NCBI RefSeq assembly: GCF_017939615.1
Contig: NZ_JAGKSR010000001.1
Span: 2,108,001 to 2,172,000 of the forward strand
Source of the DNA: Microbacterium sp. BLY
Lineage (GTDB): Bacteria > Actinomycetota > Actinomycetes > Actinomycetales > Microbacteriaceae
Reading direction: 5' to 3'
Length of the DNA stretch: 64,000 bases
Program-made: the position numbers and the translations under genes
Shown: positions 16,354 to 26,696 of the stretch, in pieces
Layout of the letters: each line of letters begins with the position of its first letter
Position numbering within the stretch: position 1 is the stretch's first letter
The notes under the pieces: generated by a model
The model's database searches: none
What the model was told of the DNA's origin: nothing
Seen by the model: only the letters and a program-made list of their open reading frames with translations

Positions 16354-17238
16354 ATGATCGAGATCCCCGGGGGCACCCTTCTCATGGGTTCGGACGAGTT
16401 CTATCCCGAGGAGGGTCCCGTCCACGAACGCACCGTCGACGGATTCTCCCTGGATGAGCATCCCGTGACGAACCGGGAGTTCGCCGCCTTCGTCGCGGAC
16501 ACGGGATACGTCACCGTCGCCGAGCGGCCGATGGACCCCGCCGACTACCCGGGTGTGCACCCCGACGACCTCGTCCCGGGGGCGATGGTGTTCACACCCA
16601 CCCGCGGACCCGTCGATCTGCGTGATTGGCGGCAGTGGTGGCGCTGGGAGCCGGGGGCATTCTGGCGCCGCCCCTTCGGGCCGGCGTCGTCGATCGACGA
16701 CCGCCTCGACCATCCGGTGGTCCAGATCGCCTACCCGGATGCCGCCGCCTACGCGGCGTGGGCAGGCAAGCGGCTGCCGACCGAGGCGGAATGGGAATGG
16801 GCGGCGCGCGGTGGGCTGATCGGCGCGCGGTTCGCCTGGGGAGACGAGACGAGGCCGGGCGGTGCCGTCATGGCGGACACCTGGCAGGGAGCCTTCCCCT
16901 ACCGGAACGACGGCGCCGGCGGATGGGTCGGCACCGCACCGGTGGGGTCCTTCCCCGCGAACGGTTACGGTCTGCGGGACATGATCGGCAACGTCTGGGA
17001 ATGGACGGCGGACTACTGGACGCACCGGCACGTGCTGCCGGGTGCCGTGGGCGTGGAGGCGGGACACCGCGCGAGCCTGCTGTCGTCCGAGCCTGGATCG
17101 CCCATTCCGCGCCGGGTGCTCAAGGGCGGGTCGCACCTCTGCGCGCCCGAATACTGCCTGCGGTATCGCCCGGCCGCACGCTCCGCGCAGGCGGAGGACA
17201 CGGCGATGACGCACATCGGCTTCCGCTGCGCCCTCTGA
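16354..17238 (+). CDS. formylglycine-generating enzyme (sulfatase maturase)
   Basis: A 294-residue enzyme that oxidises the Cys of the CxPxR sulfatase motif to formylglycine, using O2 and copper. It has the family's opening IPGGTLLMGSDEFYPEEGP, the central KRLPTEAEWEWAARGG, GNVWEWTADY, and the C-terminal KGGSHLCAPEYCLRYRPAAR. The last holds the catalytic/copper cysteines C263 and C268, spaced five apart as in aerobic bacterial enzymes. The ATG at 16354 has AAGG about 9 bases upstream. It lies directly behind a sulfatase gene and would serve both paralogs. It fills the role of the radical-SAM maturase (AtsB), which is not seen here. Confidence 0.92.
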   Translation: MIEIPGGTLLMGSDEFYPEEGPVHERTVDGFSLDEHPVTNREFAAFVADTGYVTVAERPMDPADYPGVHPDDLVPGAMVFTPTRGPVDLRDWRQWWRWEPGAFWRRPFGPASSIDDRLDHPVVQIAYPDAAAYAAWAGKRLPTEAEWEWAARGGLIGARFAWGDETRPGGAVMADTWQGAFPYRNDGAGGWVGTAPVGSFPANGYGLRDMIGNVWEWTADYWTHRHVLPGAVGVEAGHRASLLSSEPGSPIPRRVLKGGSHLCAPEYCLRYRPAARSAQAEDTAMTHIGFRCAL

Positions 17239-17256
17239 TCGCCCGCGGCTCCCGGC

Positions 17257-18189
17257 TCAGGCGGGGTCGGCGAACACACTGGCCCAGTCGTCCCGGACGC
17301 TCACCACGGTGTACCCGCGGTCGCCGGCCGTGTCCAGAGCCCGCTCGGCCCCGGTGTCGTAGGGCGTGTCGTCGCGGGCCGCGTCGTCGTGATGGACCAG
17401 CAGCGCCAGCCCGCGACGAGAGCCGCCACGAGCGAAGTCGAGCATCGGGATGTCGCCGTCGGAGTTGCCGGCCGCCAGTAGCGGGCGCTGACCGATCCGG
17501 CTCCAGATCCGCACCGGCTTCTCCGGTCCGTCGTCGAAGAACGCCAGGGCAGACGAGTAGCGGACACTGGCATCCTTCTCGTCGTAGGTGAGCCCCAGCG
17601 CCGAGCCGATCACCCGCTCCGGAGGAATTCCGTAGTTCGCCTGGGTCATCGGCCGCATGAAGTCGCGCTCGCCGCCCGACACGATGTAGCAGGTGAAGCC
17701 ATGGCTCTCGAGGTACCGCAGCAGCTCGACCATCGGCTGATACACGGACTGCGCGTAGGGGCGGCCGAGGAGCGGGTGCCGCGCGGAGCGATAGAACTCC
17801 GTGACCGAACGGGCGTAGTCCTCCACACTGACACCGTCGGTCAACCCCACGAGCGCCTGGATGATGACGCCGAGGTCGGAGTCGTCGCCGGCGTAGTGTC
17901 TGTCGATCGCGGTTCCGAGCCAGGCGAGGTCGCCGGTGACCGCGGCGCGGTACGGCTGCCGGGCGGCGAGCGACGGGTCGCGGGTGGCCGCCTCGCGCCA
18001 GCGCTCCACCACGTAATGCAGTTGGGTGGGCATGGGCTTCTCCGACCACAGGGTCCCGTCGTTGTCGAAGACGGCGATGCGTTCGTCCACGGGGACGGCG
18101 TCCGGCCCCTCGGTCGCGGCGACGACGAAAGCCTCGACGGTGCGGCGTGTGGCGGTGTCCCGCCAGGAAGACAGCGGTGAAGACTGCAT
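17257..18189 (-). CDS. HAD-superfamily phosphatase
   Basis: A 310-residue hydrolase with all four HAD motifs: I, VFDNDGTLWSEK (nucleophile Asp near residue 41); II, YIVSGGERDF; the motif III lysine probably in the segment after ALGLTYDEKD; and IV, AAGNSDGDIPML. Spacing suggests a C1 cap, as in phosphoserine-phosphatase-like members. The substrate is unknown. It converges with the formylglycine-generating enzyme gene (18-base gap) and is divergent from the copper operon, so its own promoter overlaps the copper operators. No signal peptide was found. Confidence 0.8.
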   Translation of the reverse strand: MQSSPLSSWRDTATRRTVEAFVVAATEGPDAVPVDERIAVFDNDGTLWSEKPMPTQLHYVVERWREAATRDPSLAARQPYRAAVTGDLAWLGTAIDRHYAGDDSDLGVIIQALVGLTDGVSVEDYARSVTEFYRSARHPLLGRPYAQSVYQPMVELLRYLESHGFTCYIVSGGERDFMRPMTQANYGIPPERVIGSALGLTYDEKDASVRYSSALAFFDDGPEKPVRIWSRIGQRPLLAAGNSDGDIPMLDFARGGSRRGLALLVHHDDAARDDTPYDTGAERALDTAGDRGYTVVSVRDDWASVFADPA

Positions 18190-18275
18190 GACTGTGATCT
18201 TCGCAGGTGCGACCGACGATCTTCAGCCCTCTTCACCCGCCGCAGAGGAGCCCGCCGGCGACGGGAGATGCGGGA

Positions 18276-18327
18276 ATACCCGCGGAGGGTATAGGGTTGA
18301 GCCGAAGGTATACCCCAGGGGGGTATC
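18276..18327. promoter_or_regulatory. two CsoR-like copper operators
   Basis: Two GC-palindromes typical of the copper sensor CsoR lie upstream of the copper operon. Site A is ATACCC at 18276-18281 and GGGTAT at 18287-18292. Site B is TATACCCC at 18309-18316 and GGGGTATC at 18320-18327. Their centres are about 34 bases (three helical turns) apart. Site B ends 17 bases before the chaperone start. No csoR gene is in the window. Confidence 0.75.
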
Positions 18328-18344
18328 CCGAGAAAGGAATCACG

Positions 18345-18553
18345 ATGAGCACCACCGAGTACCAGGTCACCGGAATGAGCTGCAGCCACTGCGAGATGGC
18401 GATCCGCGACGAGGTGTCGCGCATTCCCGGTGTCGAGGGTATCGACGTCAGTGCGCAGAGCGGGAAGCTCGTGGTGCAGAGCTCCGCACCCGTCGATGAG
18501 GGCGCCGTGCTGGCCGCCGTCGATGAGGCGGGATACCAGGCGGTCAGGGCCTG

Positions 18554-18554
<1 letters not shown>
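18345..18554 (+). CDS. copZ: CopZ-like copper chaperone (HMA domain)
   Basis: A 69-residue heavy-metal-associated domain with the copper-binding GMSCSHC motif (Cys residues 13 and 16), which would carry Cu(I) in the cytosol and pass it to the ATPase encoded next. ATG 18345 has AAAGGA about 7 bases upstream. Its stop overlaps the next start (TGATG), so chaperone and pump are translationally coupled. Repression by CsoR and release by Cu(I) is expected from the two upstream operators. Confidence 0.9.
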
Positions 18555-20809
<2,255 letters not shown>

Positions 20810-20832
20810 ACGAACGACAGAGGAGCACCGAC

Positions 20833-20919
20833 ATGTCCGATTCCCCCGCAGGATCCTGCTGCGCGGGCTGCGGGCCGGCGTTCGACGCCGATCCCGCGAA
20901 GTACACCAGGGTGGCCTGA
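20833..20919 (+). CDS. 28-residue Cys-rich peptide, possible truncated YHS-type metal-binding domain
   Basis: This short gene reads MSDSPAGSCCAGCGPAFDAD and ends PAKYTRVA. It has AGAGGAG about 7 bases before its ATG. The three cysteines (CC..C) followed by FDADPAKYT look like the start of YHS/TRASH-type metal-binding proteins (...DPAKYR...) commonly found in copper operons, cut before the second half. It may be a remnant or a real copper-binding micropeptide. It lies in the middle of the copper operon, 23 bases after copA. Confidence 0.5.
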   Translation: MSDSPAGSCCAGCGPAFDADPAKYTRVA

Positions 20920-20927
20920 GCGCCCAC

Positions 20928-20962
20928 CCGTGCGGGGACGCGGCCGGACCGGCCCCGCACGG
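20928..20962 (+). repeat. inverted repeat between the two copper ATPase units
   Basis: CCGTGCGGGG at 20928-20937 pairs with CCCCGCACGG at 20953-20962, a perfect 10-bp stem; the loop offers an alternative GGCCGG/CCGGCC pairing. It lies 24 bases before the second ATPase start and could be an attenuator or weak terminator. Confidence 0.45.
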
Positions 20963-20986
20963 CAGCATCGACGTTGGAGGGAAGAC

Positions 20987-23140
20987 ATGAGCACCTCGCA
21001 TCACGACCATTCCGACCACGGACACCCCGCCGGGGCGGGGACCGGGACGCACGCGGACCACAGCGGGCACTCCGGGCACGCTGATCAGGCGGGGCACGGC
21101 GATCACGCGGGACACGGCGATCACGTGGGACACGGCGGTCACGGCGGCCATGGCGGTCATGGCGACCACGTCGCCCAATTCCGGCGGCTGTTCTGGATCA
21201 TGCTCGTGCTCGCGGTACCGACCGTGCTGCTCTCGGGCATGTTCGCGATGATCGTCGGCTACCCGCTTCCCGACATCCCCGGGCTCTCCTGGGTGTCGCC
21301 GGTCCTCGGCACGGTCATGTACGTGTGGGGCGGCAAGCCGTTCCTCACCGGCGCCGTCAGCGAGATCCGTGCGCGGCAGCCCGGCATGATGCTGCTCATC
21401 GGGCTCGCGATCACGGTGGCGTTCGTCGCCTCCTGGGGAGCGAGCCTCGGCCTGCTGCATCACGAGCTCGACTTCTGGTGGGAGCTCGCGCTCCTCATCG
21501 TCATCATGCTGCTCGGACACTGGATCGAGATGCGCTCGCTGGCGCAGACCACCTCCGCCCTCGACTCGCTGGCCGCGCTGCTGCCGGACGAGGCCGAGCG
21601 CGTCGAGGGCGATCAGGTCGTGCGGGTCTCGCCGTCGGACCTCCGCGTGGGCGATGTCGTGCTGGTGCGTCCCGGCGGCAGCATCCCCGCGGACGGGCGG
21701 ATCGTCGACGGCCGCGCCTCGATGGACGAATCGATGGTGACGGGGGAGTCCCGCACCGTCACCCGGGCGGCTGGCGATCCGGTGACCGCGGGCACCGTCG
21801 CCACGGACTCCGGGCTGCGCGTCGAGATCACCGCGACCGGAGACGACACGACGCTCGCCGGGATCCAGCGGCTGGTCACGGAGGCACAGAACTCCTCGTC
21901 CCGTGCGCAGCGCCTGGCCGATACGGCCGCCGGCTGGCTGTTCTGGTTCGCGCTGGGCGCCGCCGTGATCACCGCGGTGGTGTGGAGCGCCGTCGGCCTG
22001 CCGGACGATGCCGTCATCCGGACGATCACCGTGCTCGTGATCGCCTGCCCGCACGCGCTGGGCCTGGCGATCCCGCTCGTCGTGTCCATCGCGACGGAGC
22101 GCGCGGCCCGCGGTGGCGTGCTCGTCAAGGACCGGCTGGCCCTGGAGAGCATGCGCACCGTCGACACGGTGCTGTTCGACAAGACCGGCACGCTGACGAA
22201 GGGCGAGCCCGTCGTCTCCGAGGTGTCGGTGGCCGGTGCCGCGACGGCGGACGAGGTGCTCGCGCTCGCCGCGGCCGCCGAGGCCGACAGCGAGCATCCG
22301 CTCGCGAAGGCCATCGTCCGGGCCGCTCGCGGCAGGGAGCTCCGGGTGTCGGCCAGTCGCGATTTCTCATCCTCGCCGGCGGTGGGCGTCACCGCGACGG
22401 TGGATGGAGCTGTGATCCGGGTCGGCGGCCCGCACCTGCTCACGGAGGAGGGGGCGCAGGAGCTCCCCGTCGCGGAGGGCTGGCGTGCGGACGGCGCGAT
22501 CATCCTGCATGTGCTGCGGGATGGACACGTCATCGGGGCGCTCAAGCTCGCGGACGAGGTGCGCCCGGAGTCGCGGGACGCGGTCGACGCGCTGCACGCG
22601 CTCGGTGTCCAGGTCGTGATGATCACCGGCGACGCGGAAGCCGTCGCCCACACCGTCGCGGAGGACCTCGGCATCGACCGCGTGTTCGCCGGCGTCCGGC
22701 CGGAGGACAAGGCCGCGAAGGTGCAGGAGCTGCAGCGCGAGGGGCGCAGGGTCGCGATGGTGGGGGACGGCGTGAACGACGCCCCCGCGCTCGCTCAGGC
22801 CGACGTCGGTCTCGCCATCGGGGCCGGCACCGAGGTGGCGATCGCCTCCGCCGGCGTCATCCTCGCTGGCGACGACCCGCGTGCGGTGCTGTCGGTGATC
22901 GAGCTGTCCCGCGCCTCGTACCGGAAGATGACGCAGAACCTCTGGTGGGCGGCCGGCTACAACCTGCTCTCCGTCCCGCTCGCGGCGGGTGTCCTCGCCC
23001 CGATCGGCTTCGTGCTGCCGATGTCGGTGGGCGCGGTGCTGATGTCGCTGTCGACGATCGTGGTGGCGCTCAACGCGCAACTGCTGCGGCGGCTCGATCT
23101 CCGTCCGGAGGTCGTCACCGCGGGCATCCTGCAGCGCTGA
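20987..23140 (+). CDS. copB: CopB-type heavy-metal P1B-ATPase with His-rich N-terminus
   Basis: A 717-residue P-type ATPase. The first ~60 residues are a His/Gly/Asp-rich tail (HHDHSDHGH, later HGGHGGHGGHGDH) in place of an HMA domain. The membrane site is CPH (C354/H356, IACPHALGLAIPLVV), marking the CopB/P1B-3 class thought to transport Cu(II) or Cu(I). DKTGT has its Asp at 398; SEHP and [18 protein letters not shown] are present. The ATG at 20987 has GGAGGGA about 5 bases upstream. It completes a two-pump copper-resistance operon. Confidence 0.92.
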   Translation: MSTSHHDHSDHGHPAGAGTGTHADHSGHSGHADQAGHGDHAGHGDHVGHGGHGGHGGHGDHVAQFRRLFWIMLVLAVPTVLLSGMFAMIVGYPLPDIPGLSWVSPVLGTVMYVWGGKPFLTGAVSEIRARQPGMMLLIGLAITVAFVASWGASLGLLHHELDFWWELALLIVIMLLGHWIEMRSLAQTTSALDSLAALLPDEAERVEGDQVVRVSPSDLRVGDVVLVRPGGSIPADGRIVDGRASMDESMVTGESRTVTRAAGDPVTAGTVATDSGLRVEITATGDDTTLAGIQRLVTEAQNSSSRAQRLADTAAGWLFWFALGAAVITAVVWSAVGLPDDAVIRTITVLVIACPHALGLAIPLVVSIATERAARGGVLVKDRLALESMRTVDTVLFDKTGTLTKGEPVVSEVSVAGAATADEVLALAAAAEADSEHPLAKAIVRAARGRELRVSASRDFSSSPAVGVTATVDGAVIRVGGPHLLTEEGAQELPVAEGWRADGAIILHVLRDGHVIGALKLADEVRPESRDAVDALHALGVQVVMITGDAEAVAHTVAEDLGIDRVFAGVRPEDKAAKVQELQREGRRVAMVGDGVNDAPALAQADVGLAIGAGTEVAIASAGVILAGDDPRAVLSVIELSRASYRKMTQNLWWAAGYNLLSVPLAAGVLAPIGFVLPMSVGAVLMSLSTIVVALNAQLLRRLDLRPEVVTAGILQR

Positions 23141-23170
23141 ACGCCACCACGCCGCCGTCTCGGTCCCGGC

Positions 23171-23737
23171 TCAGCGCCGACGGCCGAGGCGGCGGAGAGC
23201 GCGGACGCTCAGGACCGCCGTCAGCACCCAGGGCCCCACGACGATGATCGGGTCGAGCCACGTGTGCCGGAGATCGACGCGGCCCCGTCCGAACCGCGAC
23301 GAGAGCGGACGATGCTGCGGTTCCGCGAGGACGCCGGTCTGTGTGATGGGGTCGTCCGGTCGCCGGGTGAGCAGGGAGCGGGCGTGCGCCGTGACGGCGT
23401 CCACACGGTCTCCCAGCACGAGCAGCAACCAGCGCGTGTTCTTCGTCTCACTGAACCGGTCGTAGGCGACGCGCCGGATGGCACCGGACAGGCCGTGCAG
23501 CGGCTGCGCGGTGCCCCAGACGGGAGGCAGCATCGCGTGCTCGATCGAGCGCTCGCGACCGCGGTCGGGGCCCTGACGCTCGGGGAGGTCCCAGTGCGCG
23601 CCGGTGTCACCCACATCCTCCAGCTGCTGCCAGGTGCGCCGATGCTCGGGGGCGAGATCGGCACCCCAGCCCGGAATGCGGGCGCGCAGTTCCTCGGGGG
23701 TCGGTGCGGGGATGGGGCGAGATCCTTCGTACGGCAT
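23171..23737 (-). CDS. uncharacterised protein with C-terminal membrane anchor
   Basis: A 188-residue protein. The N-terminal ~70 residues are hydrophilic with a WQQLEDVGDTGAHWDLPER segment. A central region (AMLPPVWGTAQPLHGLSGAI...RWLLLVLGDRVDAVTAHARS) may be helical, and one C-terminal helix (LDPIIVVGPWVLTAVLSV) ends in a basic tail, giving a cytosol-facing anchored protein. Start: AGGA lies 6 bases before ATG 23737; another in-frame ATG at 23743 overlaps the dehydrogenase stop as ATGA. It is co-transcribed with the dehydrogenase. I do not recognise the family. Confidence 0.6.
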   Translation of the reverse strand: MPYEGSRPIPAPTPEELRARIPGWGADLAPEHRRTWQQLEDVGDTGAHWDLPERQGPDRGRERSIEHAMLPPVWGTAQPLHGLSGAIRRVAYDRFSETKNTRWLLLVLGDRVDAVTAHARSLLTRRPDDPITQTGVLAEPQHRPLSSRFGRGRVDLRHTWLDPIIVVGPWVLTAVLSVRALRRLGRRR

Positions 23738-23739
23738 GG

Positions 23740-24888
23740 TCATTCCTCTCCGACGACGATGAGCGGCTTGATGCAGTCGTCGAGCTTGGAAGAGAACACG
23801 TGGTAGGCCTCCGCGATGTGCTCCAGCGGGAACCGATGCGTCAGCAGCTCGGACGGACGGATGTGGCCCGCCTGGATGTGTTCGAGCAATCGCGGCCACT
23901 GCCTCTTCACGGGAGCCTGGTTGCCGCGTACCGTGAGCCCTTTGTTCATGATGTCGCCGAGGCGCACCGAGGTCACCAGCGGGCCGTAGGCGCCGAGGAT
24001 CGACACGGTGCCGCCCTTGCGTGCGCTGTCGATGGCCCAGTTGACCGCGACGGGGGAGCCGCCCTGCAGCTTGAGCTTCGCGGCGGTCACGTGCTGGATG
24101 ACGCTGCCGTCGGCCTCCGCGCCGACCGCGTCGATCACCACGTCCGCGCCGAGGTAGCCGGTCGCCTTCTTCAGCGCGAGCACGATGTCGCCGGCTTCGT
24201 GGAGGTGCATCGTCTCGGCGAAGGCGAAGTCCCGTGCCTTCTCGAGCCGGTAGTCGAGGTGGTCGACGACGATGACCCGTCCGGCGCCGAGGAACCAGGC
24301 CGAGCGGGCGGCGGCGAGGCCGACGGGCCCGGCGCCGAAGACCACCACCGTGTCGCCTTCGGCGATGTCGGCCTGCTGGGCGCCGAAGTATCCGGTGGAG
24401 AACGCGTCGGTGAGCAGCAGCGCGTCCTCGGAGGCCAGCCACTCCGGGATCACCGACGGGCCGACATCCGCGAACGGCACACGGACACGCTCCGCCTGCC
24501 CGCCGTCGTACCCGCCTGTCGTGTGCGAGTAGCCGTAGATCCCCCCGACCGCGGTCGCGTTGGGGTTCACGTTGTGACAGTTCGAGAAGAGGCCGCGCCG
24601 GCAGAAGTAGCAGGAGCCGCAGTAGATGTTGAACGGCACCATTACCCGGTCTCCCGGCCGCAGGCTCTCCACGGAGGGACCGACTTCTTCCACCACCCCG
24701 ACGATCTCGTGACCGAAGGTGTGCCCGATGCGGGTGTCGGGCATCATGCCGTGGAAGAGGTGGAGATCCGACCCGCAGACAGCAGCTCTCGTGACCCGTA
24801 CGATCGCGTCGTTCGGATGCTGGATCGTCGGATCGGGTTTCTCCTCGACGCGGATCTTGTACGGTCCGCGGTAGGTCATCGCCTTCAT
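23740..24888 (-). CDS. zinc-dependent alcohol dehydrogenase (formaldehyde-dehydrogenase-like MDR)
   Basis: A 382-residue medium-chain dehydrogenase. Catalytic zinc ligands are C38 and H60-E61 (AAVCGSDLH, GHTFGHEIVG). Four structural-zinc cysteines occur in NIYCGSCYFCRRGLFSNC. The Rossmann fold is VVVFGAGPVGLAAARSAWFLGA, followed by VIVVDHLDYRLEKA, indicating NAD(H). Overall it resembles proteins annotated as glutathione-dependent formaldehyde dehydrogenase-like; actinobacteria use mycothiol instead, so the true substrate is unclear. It converts an alcohol or hemithioacetal to the oxidised form in the cytosol. Its stop overlaps the in-frame ATG of the next gene. Confidence 0.85.
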   Translation of the reverse strand: MKAMTYRGPYKIRVEEKPDPTIQHPNDAIVRVTRAAVCGSDLHLFHGMMPDTRIGHTFGHEIVGVVEEVGPSVESLRPGDRVMVPFNIYCGSCYFCRRGLFSNCHNVNPNATAVGGIYGYSHTTGGYDGGQAERVRVPFADVGPSVIPEWLASEDALLLTDAFSTGYFGAQQADIAEGDTVVVFGAGPVGLAAARSAWFLGAGRVIVVDHLDYRLEKARDFAFAETMHLHEAGDIVLALKKATGYLGADVVIDAVGAEADGSVIQHVTAAKLKLQGGSPVAVNWAIDSARKGGTVSILGAYGPLVTSVRLGDIMNKGLTVRGNQAPVKRQWPRLLEHIQAGHIRPSELLTHRFPLEHIAEAYHVFSSKLDDCIKPLIVVGEE

Positions 24889-24988
24889 CGGGTGCTCCTT
24901 GTCTGCGTGGGGAGACCGACGCTAACCAGCGTCCCCAGCGGTCCCTGAGGGCGTTGACGGATGGAGCGGGAAAGCGTAGAGGGTGCGA

Positions 24989-26275
24989 TCACCCCGCGGC
25001 CACGGTTCTTTCCTCCGCGCGGGCCTTCCGGCTGCGGGCCGCGAGGACGAGTCCGCCGAGGACCGCGGCGAGGAGCGAGCCGACGAGCACCCCGATCTTC
25101 ACGTGATCGTCCGCGACGCTGCTGCTGCCGTACGCGAGCTCGCCCACCAGCAGCGAGACGGTGAACCCGATGCCCGCGAGCAGGGACATGCCCGCGAGAT
25201 CCGGCCAGCGCAGCGTCTCGTCGAGGCGCAGGGCCGGCACTCGGCTCAACAGGAAGGTCGTGAGCAGGATGCCGACGGGCTTCCCGAGCACGAGGCCCAC
25301 GATGATCCCGATGGTGATCGGATCGGTCAGCGCCGAGACGAGGCCGTCCATGCCGCCGATCTCGACGCCGGCCGCGAAGAAGGCGAACACCGGGACGGCG
25401 ACGAGGGTCGCGACGATGCCCCAGCGGTCCGCGAAGTGCGCGGCGAGGCCGTCGTAGACCGCGGCGCCGTCCGCGTCCGTCCCGGTCCGCACCCGCGCGC
25501 GCTCGGTCGGGCGCACCGGGACCATGAAGCCGAGCAGCACGCCGGCGACCGTCGCGTGCACCCCCGACGCATGCACGAGGCCCCAGACGGCGAGCGCGAG
25601 GGGCAGCAGGATCCACCAGGACCGGATGCCGTTCTGCACGGCGAGTGCGAAGCCCGCGAGGGGGAGGAGCGCGAGGATCAGCCACGGGAAGCTGATGGTC
25701 TCGGTGTAGAAGGTGGCGATGATCGTGATGGCGATGAGGTCGTCGATGATCGCGAGGGTCAACAGGAAGACCCGCAGGGCCGGCGGCAGGAAGCGGCCGA
25801 CGACGGCGAGCACGGCGATCGCGAACGCGATGTCGGTGGCCGTGGGGATCGCCCATCCGCGCAGCACGTCGGCGCCCGAGGTCGCGTTGATCGCGACGAA
25901 GAACAGGGCGGGCACGATGACGCCGCCGACCGCGGCGGCGATCGGAAGCGCCGCACGGCGCGGGTCGCGCAGGCGCCCGGCGACGAACTCCTCCTTCAGC
26001 TCCAGTCCGACGACGAAGAAGAACACCGCGAGCAGGCCGTCGGCGGCCCAGGCGCCCACGCTGAGCTCGAGGTGCCACTCCGTGACCCCGAAACGGAAGT
26101 CCCTGAGCGCCTCGTACCAGGGGGCGGCGGGGGAGTTGGCGAGGATCAGCGCGGCGAGCGTGGCGGTCAGCAGCAGACCGCCGCCGAGCACGTCGCTGCG
26201 AGCGGTGGAACGGATGCCGCGCCAGAGCTCATGCGGCGCGAGACGGAAACGGGCAGGGGACGACGAAGAAGACAC
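24989..26275 (-). CDS. nhaA: Na+/H+ antiporter NhaA
   Basis: A 428-residue inner-membrane antiporter that exchanges cytosolic Na+ (or Li+) for protons. Family motifs include FFFVVGLELKEEFVAGRLRDPRRAALPIAAAVGG, IPTATDIAFA with D148, and LAIIDDLIAI with the paired cation-binding aspartates D178-D179, and the C-terminal SLLAGIGFTVSLLV. Twelve helices are likely. The start is a GTG at 26275 with GAGG about 8 bases upstream. A structured leader of roughly 230 bases precedes it on the same strand, suggesting RNA-level control. Confidence 0.92.
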   Translation of the reverse strand: MSSSSSPARFRLAPHELWRGIRSTARSDVLGGGLLLTATLAALILANSPAAPWYEALRDFRFGVTEWHLELSVGAWAADGLLAVFFFVVGLELKEEFVAGRLRDPRRAALPIAAAVGGVIVPALFFVAINATSGADVLRGWAIPTATDIAFAIAVLAVVGRFLPPALRVFLLTLAIIDDLIAITIIATFYTETISFPWLILALLPLAGFALAVQNGIRSWWILLPLALAVWGLVHASGVHATVAGVLLGFMVPVRPTERARVRTGTDADGAAVYDGLAAHFADRWGIVATLVAVPVFAFFAAGVEIGGMDGLVSALTDPITIGIIVGLVLGKPVGILLTTFLLSRVPALRLDETLRWPDLAGMSLLAGIGFTVSLLVGELAYGSSSVADDHVKIGVLVGSLLAAVLGGLVLAARSRKARAEERTVAAG

Positions 26276-26607
26276 AGGGAGACCTCACGGCAGATGGGTG
26301 GGTGACGCGATGGCGCCGCACCCGTCCGGGTGCGGCTTATCCCTGTGGCGGCGGGCAGCCCGCGATCTCGCCGTGCGAGAGGGTGCCCCAGACGCTCGTC
26401 CACCCGTTGGTGCCGGGGTGCAGGACCACGCGCATCCACTCCGTCATCGGCGTCGCGGACGACAGACGGCGCGGAGCGCGCGTCGAACCGGCGACGTGGA
26501 GGGAGGGCACGGATCCAGGCTACCGGTCCGGGCGTCGGGCCCGCTGAGCGACCTCCGGGTGAACGAGAAGAGGGACCGTCCGTGCGGACGATCCCTCTTG
26601 CTGTACG
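26276..26607 (-). promoter_or_regulatory. nhaA upstream region with three consecutive hairpins
   Basis: A 332-base gene-free stretch. On the minus strand, reading toward nhaA, it shows a possible -10 (TAGCCT, 26517-26522), a 5-bp hairpin (CTCGC/GCGAG, 26367-26379), a hairpin over 26351-26363 (GCGGG/CCCGC), and a strong 10-bp hairpin (GCCGCACCCG/CGGGTGCGGC, 26315-26336) 40 bases before the start codon. NhaA genes in other bacteria are preceded by cation-sensing riboswitches, so a regulatory leader is plausible, but no known class could be matched by eye. The part beyond 26523 holds the tRNA terminator. Confidence 0.4.
26568..26599 (-). terminator. terminator of tRNA-Arg
   Basis: Arms AAGAGGGA (26568-26575) and TCCCTCTT (26592-26599) enclose a further perfect CGTCCG/CGGACG stem with a 2-base tip. 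It starts 9 bases past the 3' end of the tRNA on the minus strand. Confidence 0.75.
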
Positions 26608-26680
26608 TGCCCCCGACAGGAGTCGAACCTGCGACCTACGGTACCGGAAACCGGCGCTCTATCCACTGAGCTACGGAGGC
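26608..26680 (-). tRNA. tRNA-Arg (anticodon CCG)
   Basis: A 73-base cloverleaf. The acceptor arm is GCCTCCG with CGGGGGC and discriminator A, the D arm GCTC/GAGC, the anticodon loop TTCCGGT (anticodon CCG, reading CGG), and the T arm GCAGG-TTCGACT-CCTGT. CCA is not encoded. The outermost pair of the anticodon stem is mismatched (C-U). It is 17 bases past the SGNH hydrolase stop, so it may be processed from that transcript. Confidence 0.93.
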
Positions 26681-26696
26681 GTACCGATCGACAATA

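Noticed and set aside
21000-21170. His/Gly-rich repeat in copB considered as a DNA tandem repeat
   Set aside because: The units encode an irregular metal-binding tail; no perfect repeats or CRISPR-like spacing.
23743-24442. Upstream extension of the anchored unknown protein through the dehydrogenase gene
   Set aside because: The residues before the 23737/23743 start lie in another frame of the dehydrogenase and are Arg-rich.
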